The notes below the pieces were generated by a model that did not search any database, had not been told where the DNA came from, and saw only the letters and a program-made list of their open reading frames with translations. Position numbers and translations under genes: made by a program. From positions 1 to 64,000 of IMG/VR virus record IMGVR_UViG_3300009149_006183: a stretch of DNA of 64,000 nt; one strand, given 5' to 3'. Position 1 is the first letter of the stretch. Each line of letters starts with the position of its first letter. Origin of the DNA: a virus. Below are positions 16,480 through 25,195 of the stretch, in pieces.

Positions 16480-17239
16480 TGTACGTCTCCTTTATTTTAT
16501 CTTCATTATCTTTTCTACTCTTACGCAACAAATCAATAAACGAATCAGTTCCATTTTTATAGATGAACACATCAGGATCTGTTTTCTCCGGCAAATAAAC
16601 TGGAATTATAGAAATATTATAATATGGTAAAGCATTAATCTTTTTAGCCAAACCATTATCAATCATTTTTTTAGTTGCTGTCGAACCAGCGACATCTCCG
16701 TCTAAAACTATAAAAATTTCTCTGCAATAACGACACAACATAGCAATATGACTTAAACCCAAAGCACTTCCTAAAACTCCTACTGTAAAATTAAAACCTT
16801 TAAAATGTAGATATTGAACATCAAATTCGCCTTCCACAATTATAGCCATTCTATGCTTAATTATATTCTTTTTAGCAACATTCAAGCCATATAATATGTT
16901 CCTTTTTATAAAGCTCTCATGAAAAAATTTAATTTTCGCATTTGGTCTAAAATCTCTAGAGGATAGAGCCACCAATTCATTATACGCATCATAGACTGGC
17001 ATAATAAGCCTACCAGCAAATTCGTGGACATCGCCATTAACGTTAAGAACATTATGAGGGATATATCCAATTTTAAACTGATCTATTGACATTTTTACGA
17101 ACATGTCATCAAAATGTCGTTGATCAGATTTTAAGTACTCAATAGCATCTCTACCATCATCCGATAAGATGCATTGATTAGCAAGCTCGACAAGCTTACT
17201 CCTCTCGATCTCCGGAATCTTCATCCTCATGTTCGTCAT
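16469..17239 (-). CDS. dnaG: DnaG-type primase, RNA polymerase/TOPRIM half (no zinc finger)
   Basis: The 256-residue protein matches the catalytic core of bacterial primase: an N-terminal helix region with YLKSDQ and FKIGYIP, GRLIMPVYDAYNELVALSSR (basic site), then TOPRIM motifs VEGEFDV (135-141) and LDGDVAG (179-185), ending with DPDVFIYKNG. It lacks the zinc-binding domain and the helicase-binding domain. A CHC2 zinc-finger protein is encoded separately at 28677-29315, so primase is apparently split. The ATG lies inside the recA 3' end (44-nt overlap) with AGAGG six nt upstream. Confidence 0.87.
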   Translation of the reverse strand: MTNMRMKIPEIERSKLVELANQCILSDDGRDAIEYLKSDQRHFDDMFVKMSIDQFKIGYIPHNVLNVNGDVHEFAGRLIMPVYDAYNELVALSSRDFRPNAKIKFFHESFIKRNILYGLNVAKKNIIKHRMAIIVEGEFDVQYLHFKGFNFTVGVLGSALGLSHIAMLCRYCREIFIVLDGDVAGSTATKKMIDNGLAKKINALPYYNISIIPVYLPEKTDPDVFIYKNGTDSFIDLLRKSRKDNEDKIKETYSGF

Positions 17240-18386
17240 AGTTTTCCTCTAAATTTGTTATTTCATCTTCTGCAGCGTTATAGCATTTTGTTATTTCGGG
17301 CGGAAGAAAACTGTTAGTCTCTGCTGCCTTTTTAACTAAGTCTTTATAAAGAGATTCTCCCAAGCCTCCATTTTTAATCATATCTGTAAATGCTTTTTTA
17401 CCTTCAGCATTATGCCCTTCCCATTTAAAAACTCCCTTATAAACAGAAATAACTTTAAGTTGTCTTCCGCAATCGAATAATAAATCCTCTATATCTGGGA
17501 AATAAGGCTCATAATAGATCGGGACATCTATTGAGTCGAATAAAGGCTTTGCAAATCTGTTTTTAATAATTCGTACTATAGAATTACGTCCTACGATAAT
17601 AGACCTACCTTCGCTATCTAATACCTCTATATTAGCCTCTTTAGTATTACGTTTTGTCATCTGTAATCTTAGAGAACAATTATGTTTTAAGGATCTGCCA
17701 CCTGGGCTTGTCTCGGGGCTTCCCCAGAGTACTCCTATTTTTTCTCGAAGTTGGTTAATGAATATGACGCTAGCACCATACTTTGCTGTCGCATTAGCGA
17801 TTTTACCCAGATTCTGACTTAATAATCTAGCCATTACCCCAATTGTCTGTTTTTCTGCACTATTTTCGAAAACAACCTTCGGGACCATATTCGCAACAGA
17901 GTCTAGAACTATTATTTTAATACCAGATTTGCAAAGGTTAGTAATGGCATCTAGAATATCTTCGGCATAATATGTTATCTCTTCATTATCCTTATTGGTC
18001 ATGTCTGCATAATAAATATTATCTTCGTCAGCTCCATTAATCTTTGCTAATCCGCTAGAGAAACTATTCTCAGTGTCTATCCAAGCGACTTTGTGGCCCA
18101 TTTTCTGGGCATAGCCAACAATCCGGTATGCTAAAGAAGATTTTCCGCCGCCCTCTTCTCCAAAAATTTCTATTAGTTTTCCAAGTGGGACACCCAAAGG
18201 AATTGCAGGGTCATACCCTTCAAGATTAGAAAGGTCGGCGTCTTGCGGAAGCATTCCATAATGTATCGCAAAATCCAAATTAAAATGTCCAGTCGGGATA
18301 CTTCCAGGCGAATTCGTCAATGCTCCCAACCTTACAAATCCTTTTAAGTTTTCTAAAACAATATCTTTTTTCTCTTTTTTAGCCAT
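17196..18386 (-). CDS. recA: RecA recombinase
   Basis: The ATG at 18386 has AGGAG seven nt upstream and begins MAKKEKKD, giving 396 residues, rather than the longer frame from 18407. RecA features are complete: Walker A GEEGGGKSS, AWIDTENSF, IIVLDSVANMVPK (Walker B), and INQLREKIGVLWGSPETSPG containing the L2 loop, followed by GGRSLKHNCSLRL. It forms filaments on single-stranded DNA for strand exchange. The C-terminus is very acidic (HEDEDSGDREE), as in bacterial RecA. Between the core and N-terminus there is an extra segment (DADLSNLEGYDPAIPLG). Confidence 0.95.
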   Translation of the reverse strand: MAKKEKKDIVLENLKGFVRLGALTNSPGSIPTGHFNLDFAIHYGMLPQDADLSNLEGYDPAIPLGVPLGKLIEIFGEEGGGKSSLAYRIVGYAQKMGHKVAWIDTENSFSSGLAKINGADEDNIYYADMTNKDNEEITYYAEDILDAITNLCKSGIKIIVLDSVANMVPKVVFENSAEKQTIGVMARLLSQNLGKIANATAKYGASVIFINQLREKIGVLWGSPETSPGGRSLKHNCSLRLQMTKRNTKEANIEVLDSEGRSIIVGRNSIVRIIKNRFAKPLFDSIDVPIYYEPYFPDIEDLLFDCGRQLKVISVYKGVFKWEGHNAEGKKAFTDMIKNGGLGESLYKDLVKKAAETNSFLPPEITKCYNAAEDEITNLEENYDEHEDEDSGDREE

Positions 18387-18396
18387 TTTATATCTC

Positions 18397-19005
18397 CTAA
18401 ATGCCAAAAGCCACGCTGTCTAGTTTTACGCCTTCTGCTTTATTCGGGCAGTTATCATGAAGAATGTCTCCGAATAAAACATCTTCGATTTTAGATGGGT
18501 CTGTTGCCTTATATATCTTTTGTAAATTATGTAGCCCCTGTTTTTTAATCAGAGCAACATCCTCGTCCGATAAAGAATGTGGACCCGAGAAAGAAGCGGA
18601 GTATGCCCATCTGCCATTATTTTCGAGAAAAGACATGTTATATTGAGCCCCATTTACAGCCCCAGGATCTTTTCCTGTTTTTTCAAAGAAAATTCTAAGT
18701 TCTCTTGCCACTTTAATTGATGTTTCTAAAATTTTAATTATATTATCTCTACGATCTATAATATTTATCGCATACCTAACTGATGGTAGTATATTATGTT
18801 TCATAGCCACTGGGCAGGAATCTTCGTCTAGACAAACAGCTATTCTCCACCTACCTGCATGATTAAACATATACTTCTTAAATGTATATAGATCACCTAT
18901 TGGCCTAAATTTAGCCTTAGACTCTCCTTTTTGTAATTTAAAGTAGATATTATTGCTAAAAGATGAAGATTTTTGGTCTATATCTGACCATCCTATGAGT
19001 CCCAT
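18397..19005 (-). CDS. probable single-stranded DNA-binding protein (gp32-like)
   Basis: This 202-residue protein resembles phage gp32-type SSBs: an N-terminal KGESKAKFRPIGDLYTFKKY strand pair, then GRWRIAVCLDEDSCPVAMKH resembling the OB-fold/metal segment, and NIIDRRDNIIKILETS as in proteins that read 'VIDRxDGxVKvle'. It lies directly upstream of recA in the order expected for a recombination operon. The C-terminus is not acidic, unlike gp32. Assignment relies on residue pattern and context. The stop is TAG. Confidence 0.6.
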   Translation of the reverse strand: MGLIGWSDIDQKSSSFSNNIYFKLQKGESKAKFRPIGDLYTFKKYMFNHAGRWRIAVCLDEDSCPVAMKHNILPSVRYAINIIDRRDNIIKILETSIKVARELRIFFEKTGKDPGAVNGAQYNMSFLENNGRWAYSASFSGPHSLSDEDVALIKKQGLHNLQKIYKATDPSKIEDVLFGDILHDNCPNKAEGVKLDSVAFGI

Positions 19006-19016
19006 TGTTTTTCTTT

Positions 19017-20195
19017 CTAGATAAAGTCATCCCAACTTGTTTTTTTTGCAGCATCTTCAAGGTTTATGTTTTTTTCTAAGATTTCGGTTGGTTCATGGTC
19101 ATCTTCTTCCTTGACTGATAATAACTCATCAAAACCCTTTAGCTCTTCTGGTATCTGTTTTACTATTGTCTCTACTTCTACTTCTGTCTTTACTTCTGGC
19201 TCAGAAACTATTATAGCCGGATTTCTATATGCTGGTTGAGATGGCGAAGCAGAAGCGTAATCCGCAGGCTGTGCTGAACCATATATCACTCTATCTTTTT
19301 GTGGCATAGCCAGCGTCAATTGTCTTGATAAACAGTCATTAGCGCTTTCCAAACATTTATCAATTGCCTCGGCGGCTTTGTAAATATCTTTTAGTTCTGC
19401 ACAGTATAATTCTAAATCTCCCAAATGCTCATAAATAACTCCAGCTTGTTTTTGTGCTGGTTTCGCGTACTCGACGCGGGCCAAGAGGCCAATCAGGAGT
19501 TCCACCGCTTTTTCGCACTTAAGATATCGACATTCCATCTGTATCTCTTTGACTCTATTTCTCCAGCCTTGAACTTCTTGCATTTTAGCATGTATTCCAG
19601 GTAAGTCATATAAAGATAAAGAGACATCAACCTTCGCAGAAATTAATTCTTTTATATACTTTTTAAAATTCTGCCTGCCATCTGAACCCATTAATTCTTG
19701 CAGAACATTTCTCTTTTCTCTATAAAAACTATCGAATTTTGGAGACGGAGACTCTATATTCCAATCATCTAATCTAATGACATCTTTAATATATAAACTA
19801 TCTTCCTCTGGTACTGACGGGGAAACTGACGGGGAAACTGACGGGGAAACTGACGGGGAAACTGACGGGGAAACTGTTGGAGCTGGAGCTGGAGCTGGAG
19901 CTGGAGCTGGAGCTGGAGCTGGAGCTGGAGCTGGAGCTGGAGCTGGAGCTGGAGCTGGTCTCTCTGGCTCGTTCTGAACTAAAGTATCGGTTTTTTCAGG
20001 TTCACTAGATAATGTGTCCATATTTTTTTCTACAGCTGTGTTCTGTTCTTGTATAATATCATTAACTTCTACAACCTCATTACTAAAAGTCTCTGAACTT
20101 TTAAGATTTGTATATATCTCCTCATCTTCGTTATCTATAGACTTGGGTTTTATATCAAATAAATCTGCAATTTCATCAAAAGTTGGTGTTGCCAT
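19017..20195 (-). CDS. hypothetical protein with Ala-Pro and Val-Ser-Pro-Ser repeats
   Basis: This 392-residue protein has three parts: an acidic N-terminus, a low-complexity linker (13 Pro-Ala dipeptides, then five Ser-Pro-Ser-Val repeats; residues about 80-128), and a helical domain (about 145-310; ELLIGLLARVEYA, LYCAELKDIYKAAEAIDKCL), ending in an acidic tail. I do not recognise the helical domain. The linker resembles flexible Ala-Pro hinges that separate domains in scaffolds. It lies between an SSB-like gene and a small unknown gene beside DnaE, so it may be a replisome accessory. AAAGGA precedes the ATG. Confidence 0.65.
   Translation of the reverse strand: MATPTFDEIADLFDIKPKSIDNEDEEIYTNLKSSETFSNEVVEVNDIIQEQNTAVEKNMDTLSSEPEKTDTLVQNEPERPAPAPAPAPAPAPAPAPAPAPAPAPAPTVSPSVSPSVSPSVSPSVSPSVPEEDSLYIKDVIRLDDWNIESPSPKFDSFYREKRNVLQELMGSDGRQNFKKYIKELISAKVDVSLSLYDLPGIHAKMQEVQGWRNRVKEIQMECRYLKCEKAVELLIGLLARVEYAKPAQKQAGVIYEHLGDLELYCAELKDIYKAAEAIDKCLESANDCLSRQLTLAMPQKDRVIYGSAQPADYASASPSQPAYRNPAIIVSEPEVKTEVEVETIVKQIPEELKGFDELLSVKEEDDHEPTEILEKNINLEDAAKKTSWDDFI
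19813..19872. repeat. five tandem 12-bp repeats (Ser-Pro-Ser-Val)
   Basis: Five perfect copies of ACTGACGGGGAA run head to tail within the linker of the 19017-20195 gene. On the coding strand each unit encodes a Val-Ser-Pro-Ser permutation. The copies are identical at DNA level, so the array is recent or is kept homogeneous by slippage, and length variation between isolates is likely. Confidence 0.95.
19879..19956. repeat. thirteen tandem GGAGCT hexamers (Ala-Pro repeat)
   Basis: Thirteen perfect GGAGCT hexamers encode the Pro-Ala stretch of the 19017-20195 protein on the minus strand. The array is GC-rich against an AT-rich genome and is uninterrupted, marking a slippage-prone site. The antisense direction gives an open Gly-Ala frame that is not a gene. 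Confidence 0.95.
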
Positions 20196-20208
20196 TTTTT
20201 ATCCTTTA

Positions 20209-20565
20209 TTAGATACTATCAAAAAGTTCGTCATTAATTTTTTTATTATCTATTCTCTTATCCACTGGCTCCGGTTCGTTATCCGCTGACGACCAAGCTG
20301 AAACATGCGTCAGTCCTAATTCTGCGAGAACGGCAGTAGAAGTTTTTTTAAAGTCATCGATAACGTGTTGAGATACAGCATCTAATTTTTGTTGCCTCTC
20401 CTTTAGCGTCCTCCATTCTATAACCTCTTCCACATGAGAACATATTTCTATGCCCTCATATTTAGCTGTCCATATCCTTCTGTTGATACCTTTCGTAACT
20501 TTAGAAGTTCTAGGATTATCAAGAACTATACCATCAACGTTAGATTTTTGTTCGTTTTCTACCAT
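20209..20565 (-). CDS. hypothetical small protein
   Basis: This 118-residue protein is unrecognised. It has a strand-turn-strand start (RRIWTAKYEGIEICSHVEEV), a helix with ERQQKLDAVSQHVIDDFKK, and an acidic/basic tail. A strong AAGGAG precedes the ATG. It is sandwiched between the dnaE C-terminal half and the repeat-linker protein, in the same transcript. A role in replication is only inferred from neighbourhood. Confidence 0.6.
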   Translation of the reverse strand: MVENEQKSNVDGIVLDNPRTSKVTKGINRRIWTAKYEGIEICSHVEEVIEWRTLKERQQKLDAVSQHVIDDFKKTSTAVLAELGLTHVSAWSSADNEPEPVDKRIDNKKINDELFDSI

Positions 20566-20576
20566 TATTCTACTCC

Positions 20577-23009
20577 TTAATCAAATAAACTTTCATCCCC
20601 AATTCCCTTTTTGCCAGATCTTTTTTTATCTTTTCTCAACTTGTCAAATTTATCAGCCATAGTAAGACCGAATGCCTCTAACTCAATTTTATTCTCTCTA
20701 TTTCTTCCCCTATTTACTGATTTAAATTCGTCCTCAAAAAATCTGTCTTCAACCAAGCATTTTAAAGAGTCTCTTGTAAAAGTATTACCCGTTTTATATG
20801 CCAATTCTCGTAAATTTTTAAAAGGACGGTTATCAACAATTTCCTGAGCAGTTTCAGCACTAACCCCCTTACACATAAGGGAAGGCAAAATCTGCGTCTT
20901 GGATGAACCAGACCCCTTTTTAACAATTTCATAATCCACATTGCACTTATTAATATCTCTACCTAAAAGATCTATATTAAACTTTTTAAGATCTTTCTCT
21001 AAAATCTTAACTTTTTTGTGACTATTTTGTTGTTTTCTATAATTCTCCACATTTAAATAACAACACATGAATTCATCAGTATAATTTGCTTTTAAATAGG
21101 CTGTAACGTAAGAAGTGTAGGCGTACGAACAGGAATTTTTACTTATAACATATTTATTATCATCTTTTTTATCATATATTGCATAATTGTGTTGGCTAGA
21201 AGCCATAGTTAAATTATAAGTTTTTTCTTTTCTAACTTTTTTAACCGAAACAACTTTGCATTTCTTCAAATCTTGCATATTTTCGCTATATATTATTTCT
21301 AGATCGTCCCGTAAAATTTCACTAACAGTATATTCTTTTCCGTCTGAACAATAAAATTTATGCTCTAATGTGCATTCTAAAGTCATACCATTATTTAAAT
21401 TTATTTGGTATATATCTTTTTCTCCAGTTTCAAAAACATCTATTATAGTGTCATCAATGATAGTTCCGTCAATATAAGAATCAATAACCAGATTTGATCT
21501 TTTATTTTTATCTAATTCTATTAGCTCATCAATTGTATACAAATTACCAGTTATTTTATCTTTTACTCTCATTTTTCCAGAGATACAATGCGCCCTGTTA
21601 AATCCATAAGCGGCGAAAGGCGTGATAAACCTTTCCCAGTATTGCTCGGATAAATTTTCTGGAAGATCGTTTTCATTAGCCCCCTTAATAAATTGCTTTT
21701 TATATTTTTCAATTAATTCTACTTTTTTCTTACCTATACCCTTGATTACGATATAACCGTCTGTTACAGAAAAACCAGCCAAAGCATTACAAATCTGCAT
21801 AATTTGTTCTTGGTATACTAATAACCCATAAGTATCCTTTAGATATGGTTTTACATGTTTTTCTATTGATGGGTGAAAATATTCTACGTTTTTATGCCCT
21901 TTTTTTCTGGCACAATATTCAGGAATTGAGGCCATCGGGCCTGGGCGGTATAGCGATATTGCCGCCATAATATCATTAAAAGATGTCGGCTCTATCTCTT
22001 GCATCGTCTCTTGCATCCCATGCCCCTCGCATTGAAAAACACCCACAAGTTTGCCCGTCTTATATAGATCATAAGTTTTTTCGTCAGTCAATTTTAAATT
22101 CTTGATATCGACAGAAATGCCATAATTATTTTTTATCATCTCTGCGGTTTTTTGGATAACGGTTAAAGTACTAATGGCGAGAATGTCAAATTTTATTAGA
22201 CCCATATCCTCTAAATCTTCATAGGGATATTGCGTTGCAAAACCGGCCTTAGATGTTCTTAATGGGGCGAGATCACATAGCGGACTATTAGAGATTACAA
22301 TTCCGGCGGCATGAATTCCATAATTAGATATTGTCCCCTCTATGTCTTTAGCGTAATTTAAAAAATTAGGTATCTTATCTATATGTTTTCTAAAATCTGG
22401 ACAATGATCATAGGCGTCCTGTATCGTTTTAATCGCATGATCGTTGCCATCTTCATCCGTCATTTTCAGAATTGCCCCACGAGCATCTGGGAGAGTGTCT
22501 ATTATCTCTTTTACTTTAGCCTCATTCAGTGTTTTATTGTCCTTGTCCCCTTTATGAAAAGCATTTGCAACATCTAAAGCTTTTCCTATTCTGCGAATGG
22601 CAGACTTTAGTTTTAATGAAGAATAAGTTCCGATATTCCCCACGTTTTCTCTTCCATATTTATCAATTATATAGTCATAAACTTCTTGACGACGAAAATA
22701 ATCAAAATCTGAGTCGATATCAGGGAATCCCGCTCTAGCAAAAGCTCTTCTAAGTGGTAAAAACTCACCCTGTGGACGAGCCTCTGTCATCCCCAAGCCA
22801 TAAGCTGTCCAACTATTTATATCGTTTTTATGCCCCTTCTTATCTATGTTCTTCTTCCATAAATTATAAAAATTATCAAGATTATTTATAGAGTTTATTC
22901 CGTCTGTCACCTCTAAGATATCCAACTCCTTATCTATCTTTTGTAGAATAGACGGATCGGAAATTTTAAGACTACCGATTATATCATTCCTTTTTTCTAC
23001 CGATGTCAT
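20577..23009 (-). CDS. dnaE: DNA polymerase III alpha subunit, C-terminal half, with intein
   Basis: This 810-residue precursor carries palm, fingers and the following HhH region of DnaE. FPDIDSDFDYFRRQEVYDYI holds two of the three catalytic Asp; IKFDILAISTLTVIQ holds the third. VYQEQIMQICNALAGFS and YGFNRAH are fingers motifs, and ILPSLMCKGVSAETAQEI is the HhH segment. Residues 475-625 are a mini-intein (see separate entry), leaving 659 extein residues. The PHP domain and start of the palm are in another gene (23698-25134), with a ClpP-like gene between. The protein ends after the HhH domain and lacks the usual OB fold and tau-binding C-terminus. The first ~85 residues are unlike normal DnaE and may help assemble the halves. 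Confidence 0.93.
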   Translation of the reverse strand: MTSVEKRNDIIGSLKISDPSILQKIDKELDILEVTDGINSINNLDNFYNLWKKNIDKKGHKNDINSWTAYGLGMTEARPQGEFLPLRRAFARAGFPDIDSDFDYFRRQEVYDYIIDKYGRENVGNIGTYSSLKLKSAIRRIGKALDVANAFHKGDKDNKTLNEAKVKEIIDTLPDARGAILKMTDEDGNDHAIKTIQDAYDHCPDFRKHIDKIPNFLNYAKDIEGTISNYGIHAAGIVISNSPLCDLAPLRTSKAGFATQYPYEDLEDMGLIKFDILAISTLTVIQKTAEMIKNNYGISVDIKNLKLTDEKTYDLYKTGKLVGVFQCEGHGMQETMQEIEPTSFNDIMAAISLYRPGPMASIPEYCARKKGHKNVEYFHPSIEKHVKPYLKDTYGLLVYQEQIMQICNALAGFSVTDGYIVIKGIGKKKVELIEKYKKQFIKGANENDLPENLSEQYWERFITPFAAYGFNRAHCISGKMRVKDKITGNLYTIDELIELDKNKRSNLVIDSYIDGTIIDDTIIDVFETGEKDIYQINLNNGMTLECTLEHKFYCSDGKEYTVSEILRDDLEIIYSENMQDLKKCKVVSVKKVRKEKTYNLTMASSQHNYAIYDKKDDNKYVISKNSCSYAYTSYVTAYLKANYTDEFMCCYLNVENYRKQQNSHKKVKILEKDLKKFNIDLLGRDINKCNVDYEIVKKGSGSSKTQILPSLMCKGVSAETAQEIVDNRPFKNLRELAYKTGNTFTRDSLKCLVEDRFFEDEFKSVNRGRNRENKIELEAFGLTMADKFDKLRKDKKRSGKKGIGDESLFD
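21135..21587 (-). mobile_element. mini-intein in DnaE (151 aa)
   Basis: The intein begins at Cys475 (CISGKMRV, block A), contains the TLEH of block B (LECTLEHKFYC), block F-like residues SSQHNYAIYD and ends YVISKN before Ser+1. Removing it restores YGFNRAH/SCSYAYTSYVTAYLK, which matches the continuous DnaE sequence. There is no endonuclease domain. The penultimate residue is Lys instead of the usual His, so asparagine cyclisation must be assisted otherwise. The position is in the same conserved FNK(R)xH motif as the cyanobacterial split DnaE intein, but about five residues further on, so it is a distinct insertion site. Confidence 0.9.
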
Positions 23010-23019
23010 CTTATAACCT

Positions 23020-23667
23020 CTATATCCTAATTTTACTATAAAAGTCTGAAGGCTTTTTTATAACATAATCCACAATTCCATATTTCAAAGCCTGATCCGA
23101 TCTAAGGTATGAGTTTTTTAACATTAAGCCCTTTATTTCTTTCTTACTAATCTTCGTATACCGCAATATAAAAGATTCAAAATCAGCCTGAATTTTTTTC
23201 CATTCTTCCATCTCAGTATCTAACTCATGTATTTTTCCATACATCCCGGAAGATATAGAATGAATCATAACACGAGAATTCGGAGTTATAAATCTTTTTC
23301 CGGGCATACCACTCATAAGAAGCATTTGCCCAACACTCATAGCCTTACCGACACAGATAGTAGCAATATCACATCTAGACATTTTCATCATGTCATGAAT
23401 CGATAAAAAACTATCGCAATAACCGCCATAAGAATCTATAAACATAAGGATATCAGAAAATGGATCAGAAGATTCATATTTTATAATATCAGATATAACT
23501 TTTTGAGCACAAATCTCATTAACCTGGCCGCTAATATAAATAATTCTATTAGATGAATCACTTTTAGATTGAGCCGTATTACAGTATGGAGGTTCTACTT
23601 GAGATATAATTCCTAAATCCTCATCAAAAGGAGCTACATTAGGGATTTCATTATTTTTCCATGACAT
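23020..23667 (-). CDS. clpP: ClpP-like serine protease, catalytic Asp apparently missing
   Basis: The 215-residue protein has the ClpP fold signatures: IIYISGQVNEICAQKVI, MFIDSYGGYCDSFLSIHDMM, the serine box GKAMSVGQMLLMSG and the histidine box RVMIHSISSGMYGK. A gapless alignment of its C-terminal segment (KEIKGLMLKNSYLRSDQALK) with the E. coli ClpP region [20 protein letters not shown] places Leu at the position I take for the catalytic Asp. It may be inactive, or use another acid. The gene lies between the two dnaE halves. A role in capsid maturation is not supported by local context. It ends TAG. Confidence 0.85.
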   Translation of the reverse strand: MSWKNNEIPNVAPFDEDLGIISQVEPPYCNTAQSKSDSSNRIIYISGQVNEICAQKVISDIIKYESSDPFSDILMFIDSYGGYCDSFLSIHDMMKMSRCDIATICVGKAMSVGQMLLMSGMPGKRFITPNSRVMIHSISSGMYGKIHELDTEMEEWKKIQADFESFILRYTKISKKEIKGLMLKNSYLRSDQALKYGIVDYVIKKPSDFYSKIRI

Positions 23668-23697
23668 TTTGTGGGACTCCTATAAAAATAAATAGCG

Positions 23698-25134
23698 TTA
23701 ATACCGATCAACCCCTCCCAGATCATCATCCAAACTGCGTTCGGACTCTAGATCGTCCCCGTCTTCATCGTCTTTAGCGTCGATTAGTTTTGATATATCG
23801 AATTCCTCTTCGAATCCGAAGTCATCGGCTTTTATAAATTGACGATTATCAAATCCCAAAAATCTTTCCCAAATTAAACTATGTTGCAGGGGGTCTGTCC
23901 CATAGCAGATATTTAAGCAATGTAAAATTACACTCGCATATCCCGAACCTCTACCAGCCCCAGTTAATATTCCAGAGTCATTAGCGAATCTCATTATATC
24001 CGCTTCAATTAAAAAATAAGTAGCAAAATCATATCCGTTATTTTCCCAAGCGACTCTCGTATCTGTCAATTCTATTTCTAATTGCTTTAAGTGCTCTGGG
24101 CTACTATCCCAGCCCTTCTTTTTCATCCCAATATTAACAAGATGCTTAAGATACCCAAACTTATTTTCAAACTCGCTAGAGGTAACTTTAAATTCCTTTG
24201 GAATGTCGAATTTAGGGAGCTTCATGCCTCCAAAAAGTTTCTTAGAAATATCTATATCGTCAATACGAGAAGCGAACTCTACTGTATTATAAATAGATTC
24301 TGGAATGCTAGAAAACATTTGAGCCATCTCTGTAGCAGATTTAAGATAAAACTCGTCATAAGGGAATTTAAGATGTTTTGGATTCGTAATGCAAGACGAG
24401 GTAGACATGCACATAAAAACTTCGTGAGATGTGCCTTGATCTTTATTAACATAATGTGTATCATTCGTAGCTATAAGGGGGATAGACATCTCTTTCCCTA
24501 GTTTAATGATATCTCCTAATATTAATTTTTCTTCTGGAATGCCATGATACATTATTTCTAAAAAGAAATCTTCTTTGAATATCTCTTTGAAAATTCCACA
24601 TACTTTTTTAGCGACATCATATCTATCGTATAATAGGTTAGCATTGACAAGACTGCCAAGACAAGCGGTAGAACATATCATTCCCTCTGAATGGGAGGAG
24701 AGAATATCAAAATCTATTCTTGGATCGAAATAGAACCCTTCTGTCCAAGATTTTTCCGATAAATGGCATAAATTTTGATATCCCTTAAAATTTTTGGCAA
24801 ATAAATTTAAATGTCTATTACCCTTTTGCCCATCAAACTGTTCCTTTTTAGATTTCCACAAACGATTACCACTAAAATACATCTCGCACCCCAATATCGG
24901 TTTGATAGTCGGATAGGGAATAGCAACACCAGATTTATCTTTGGTGGCCCTACACTCTTTAATAAGCTTGATTAATCCACCAACAGTCCCGTGGTCTGTT
25001 AATGCTATCGCTGGAAACCCAAGCTCGCGGGCTCTTAACACTAATTTTTTGACAGGAGCCAGTCCATCAAACTGGGAATAATCTGAGTGATTATGTAACG
25101 GCACGAATTCTGAGTTATTCCAGACTTTACTCAT
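23698..25134 (-). CDS. dnaE: DNA polymerase III alpha subunit, N-terminal half (PHP plus start of palm)
   Basis: This 478-residue protein has an intact PHP domain: VPLHNHSDYSQFDG (12-25), ALTDHGTVGG, CEMYF, ICSTACLGS and ATNDTHYV, the metal-binding residues of the phosphoesterase site associated with proofreading. It continues into the palm to TGAGRGSGYASV and LIWERFL. In normal DnaE that last motif is followed within about ten residues by the PDxDxD active site, but here the chain continues into an acidic tail (DAKDDEDGDDLESERSLDDD) and ends. The active-site Asp are in the second gene, 20577-23009. No intein halves lie at the break. Confidence 0.92.
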   Translation of the reverse strand: MSKVWNNSEFVPLHNHSDYSQFDGLAPVKKLVLRARELGFPAIALTDHGTVGGLIKLIKECRATKDKSGVAIPYPTIKPILGCEMYFSGNRLWKSKKEQFDGQKGNRHLNLFAKNFKGYQNLCHLSEKSWTEGFYFDPRIDFDILSSHSEGMICSTACLGSLVNANLLYDRYDVAKKVCGIFKEIFKEDFFLEIMYHGIPEEKLILGDIIKLGKEMSIPLIATNDTHYVNKDQGTSHEVFMCMSTSSCITNPKHLKFPYDEFYLKSATEMAQMFSSIPESIYNTVEFASRIDDIDISKKLFGGMKLPKFDIPKEFKVTSSEFENKFGYLKHLVNIGMKKKGWDSSPEHLKQLEIELTDTRVAWENNGYDFATYFLIEADIMRFANDSGILTGAGRGSGYASVILHCLNICYGTDPLQHSLIWERFLGFDNRQFIKADDFGFEEEFDISKLIDAKDDEDGDDLESERSLDDDLGGVDRY

Positions 25135-25195
25135 ATATTAATTCCTCTTTAACCTATTTTTAGAATAACAATTTTCAGCGACACAGTTTATATTT

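Noticed and set aside
19777-19977. Gly-Ala repeat antisense frame
   Set aside because: It is the reverse reading of the Ala-Pro repeat array, with no independent start or domain.
24091-24501. 136-codon antisense frame opposite the DnaE N-terminal half
   Set aside because: Basic/aromatic composition arises from the conserved sense codons, and no ribosome site is visible.
20577-25134. DnaE halves joined by a split intein, as in cyanobacteria
   Set aside because: Neither the end of the N-half nor the start of the C-half has intein blocks A/B or F/G. The only intein is internal to the C-half.
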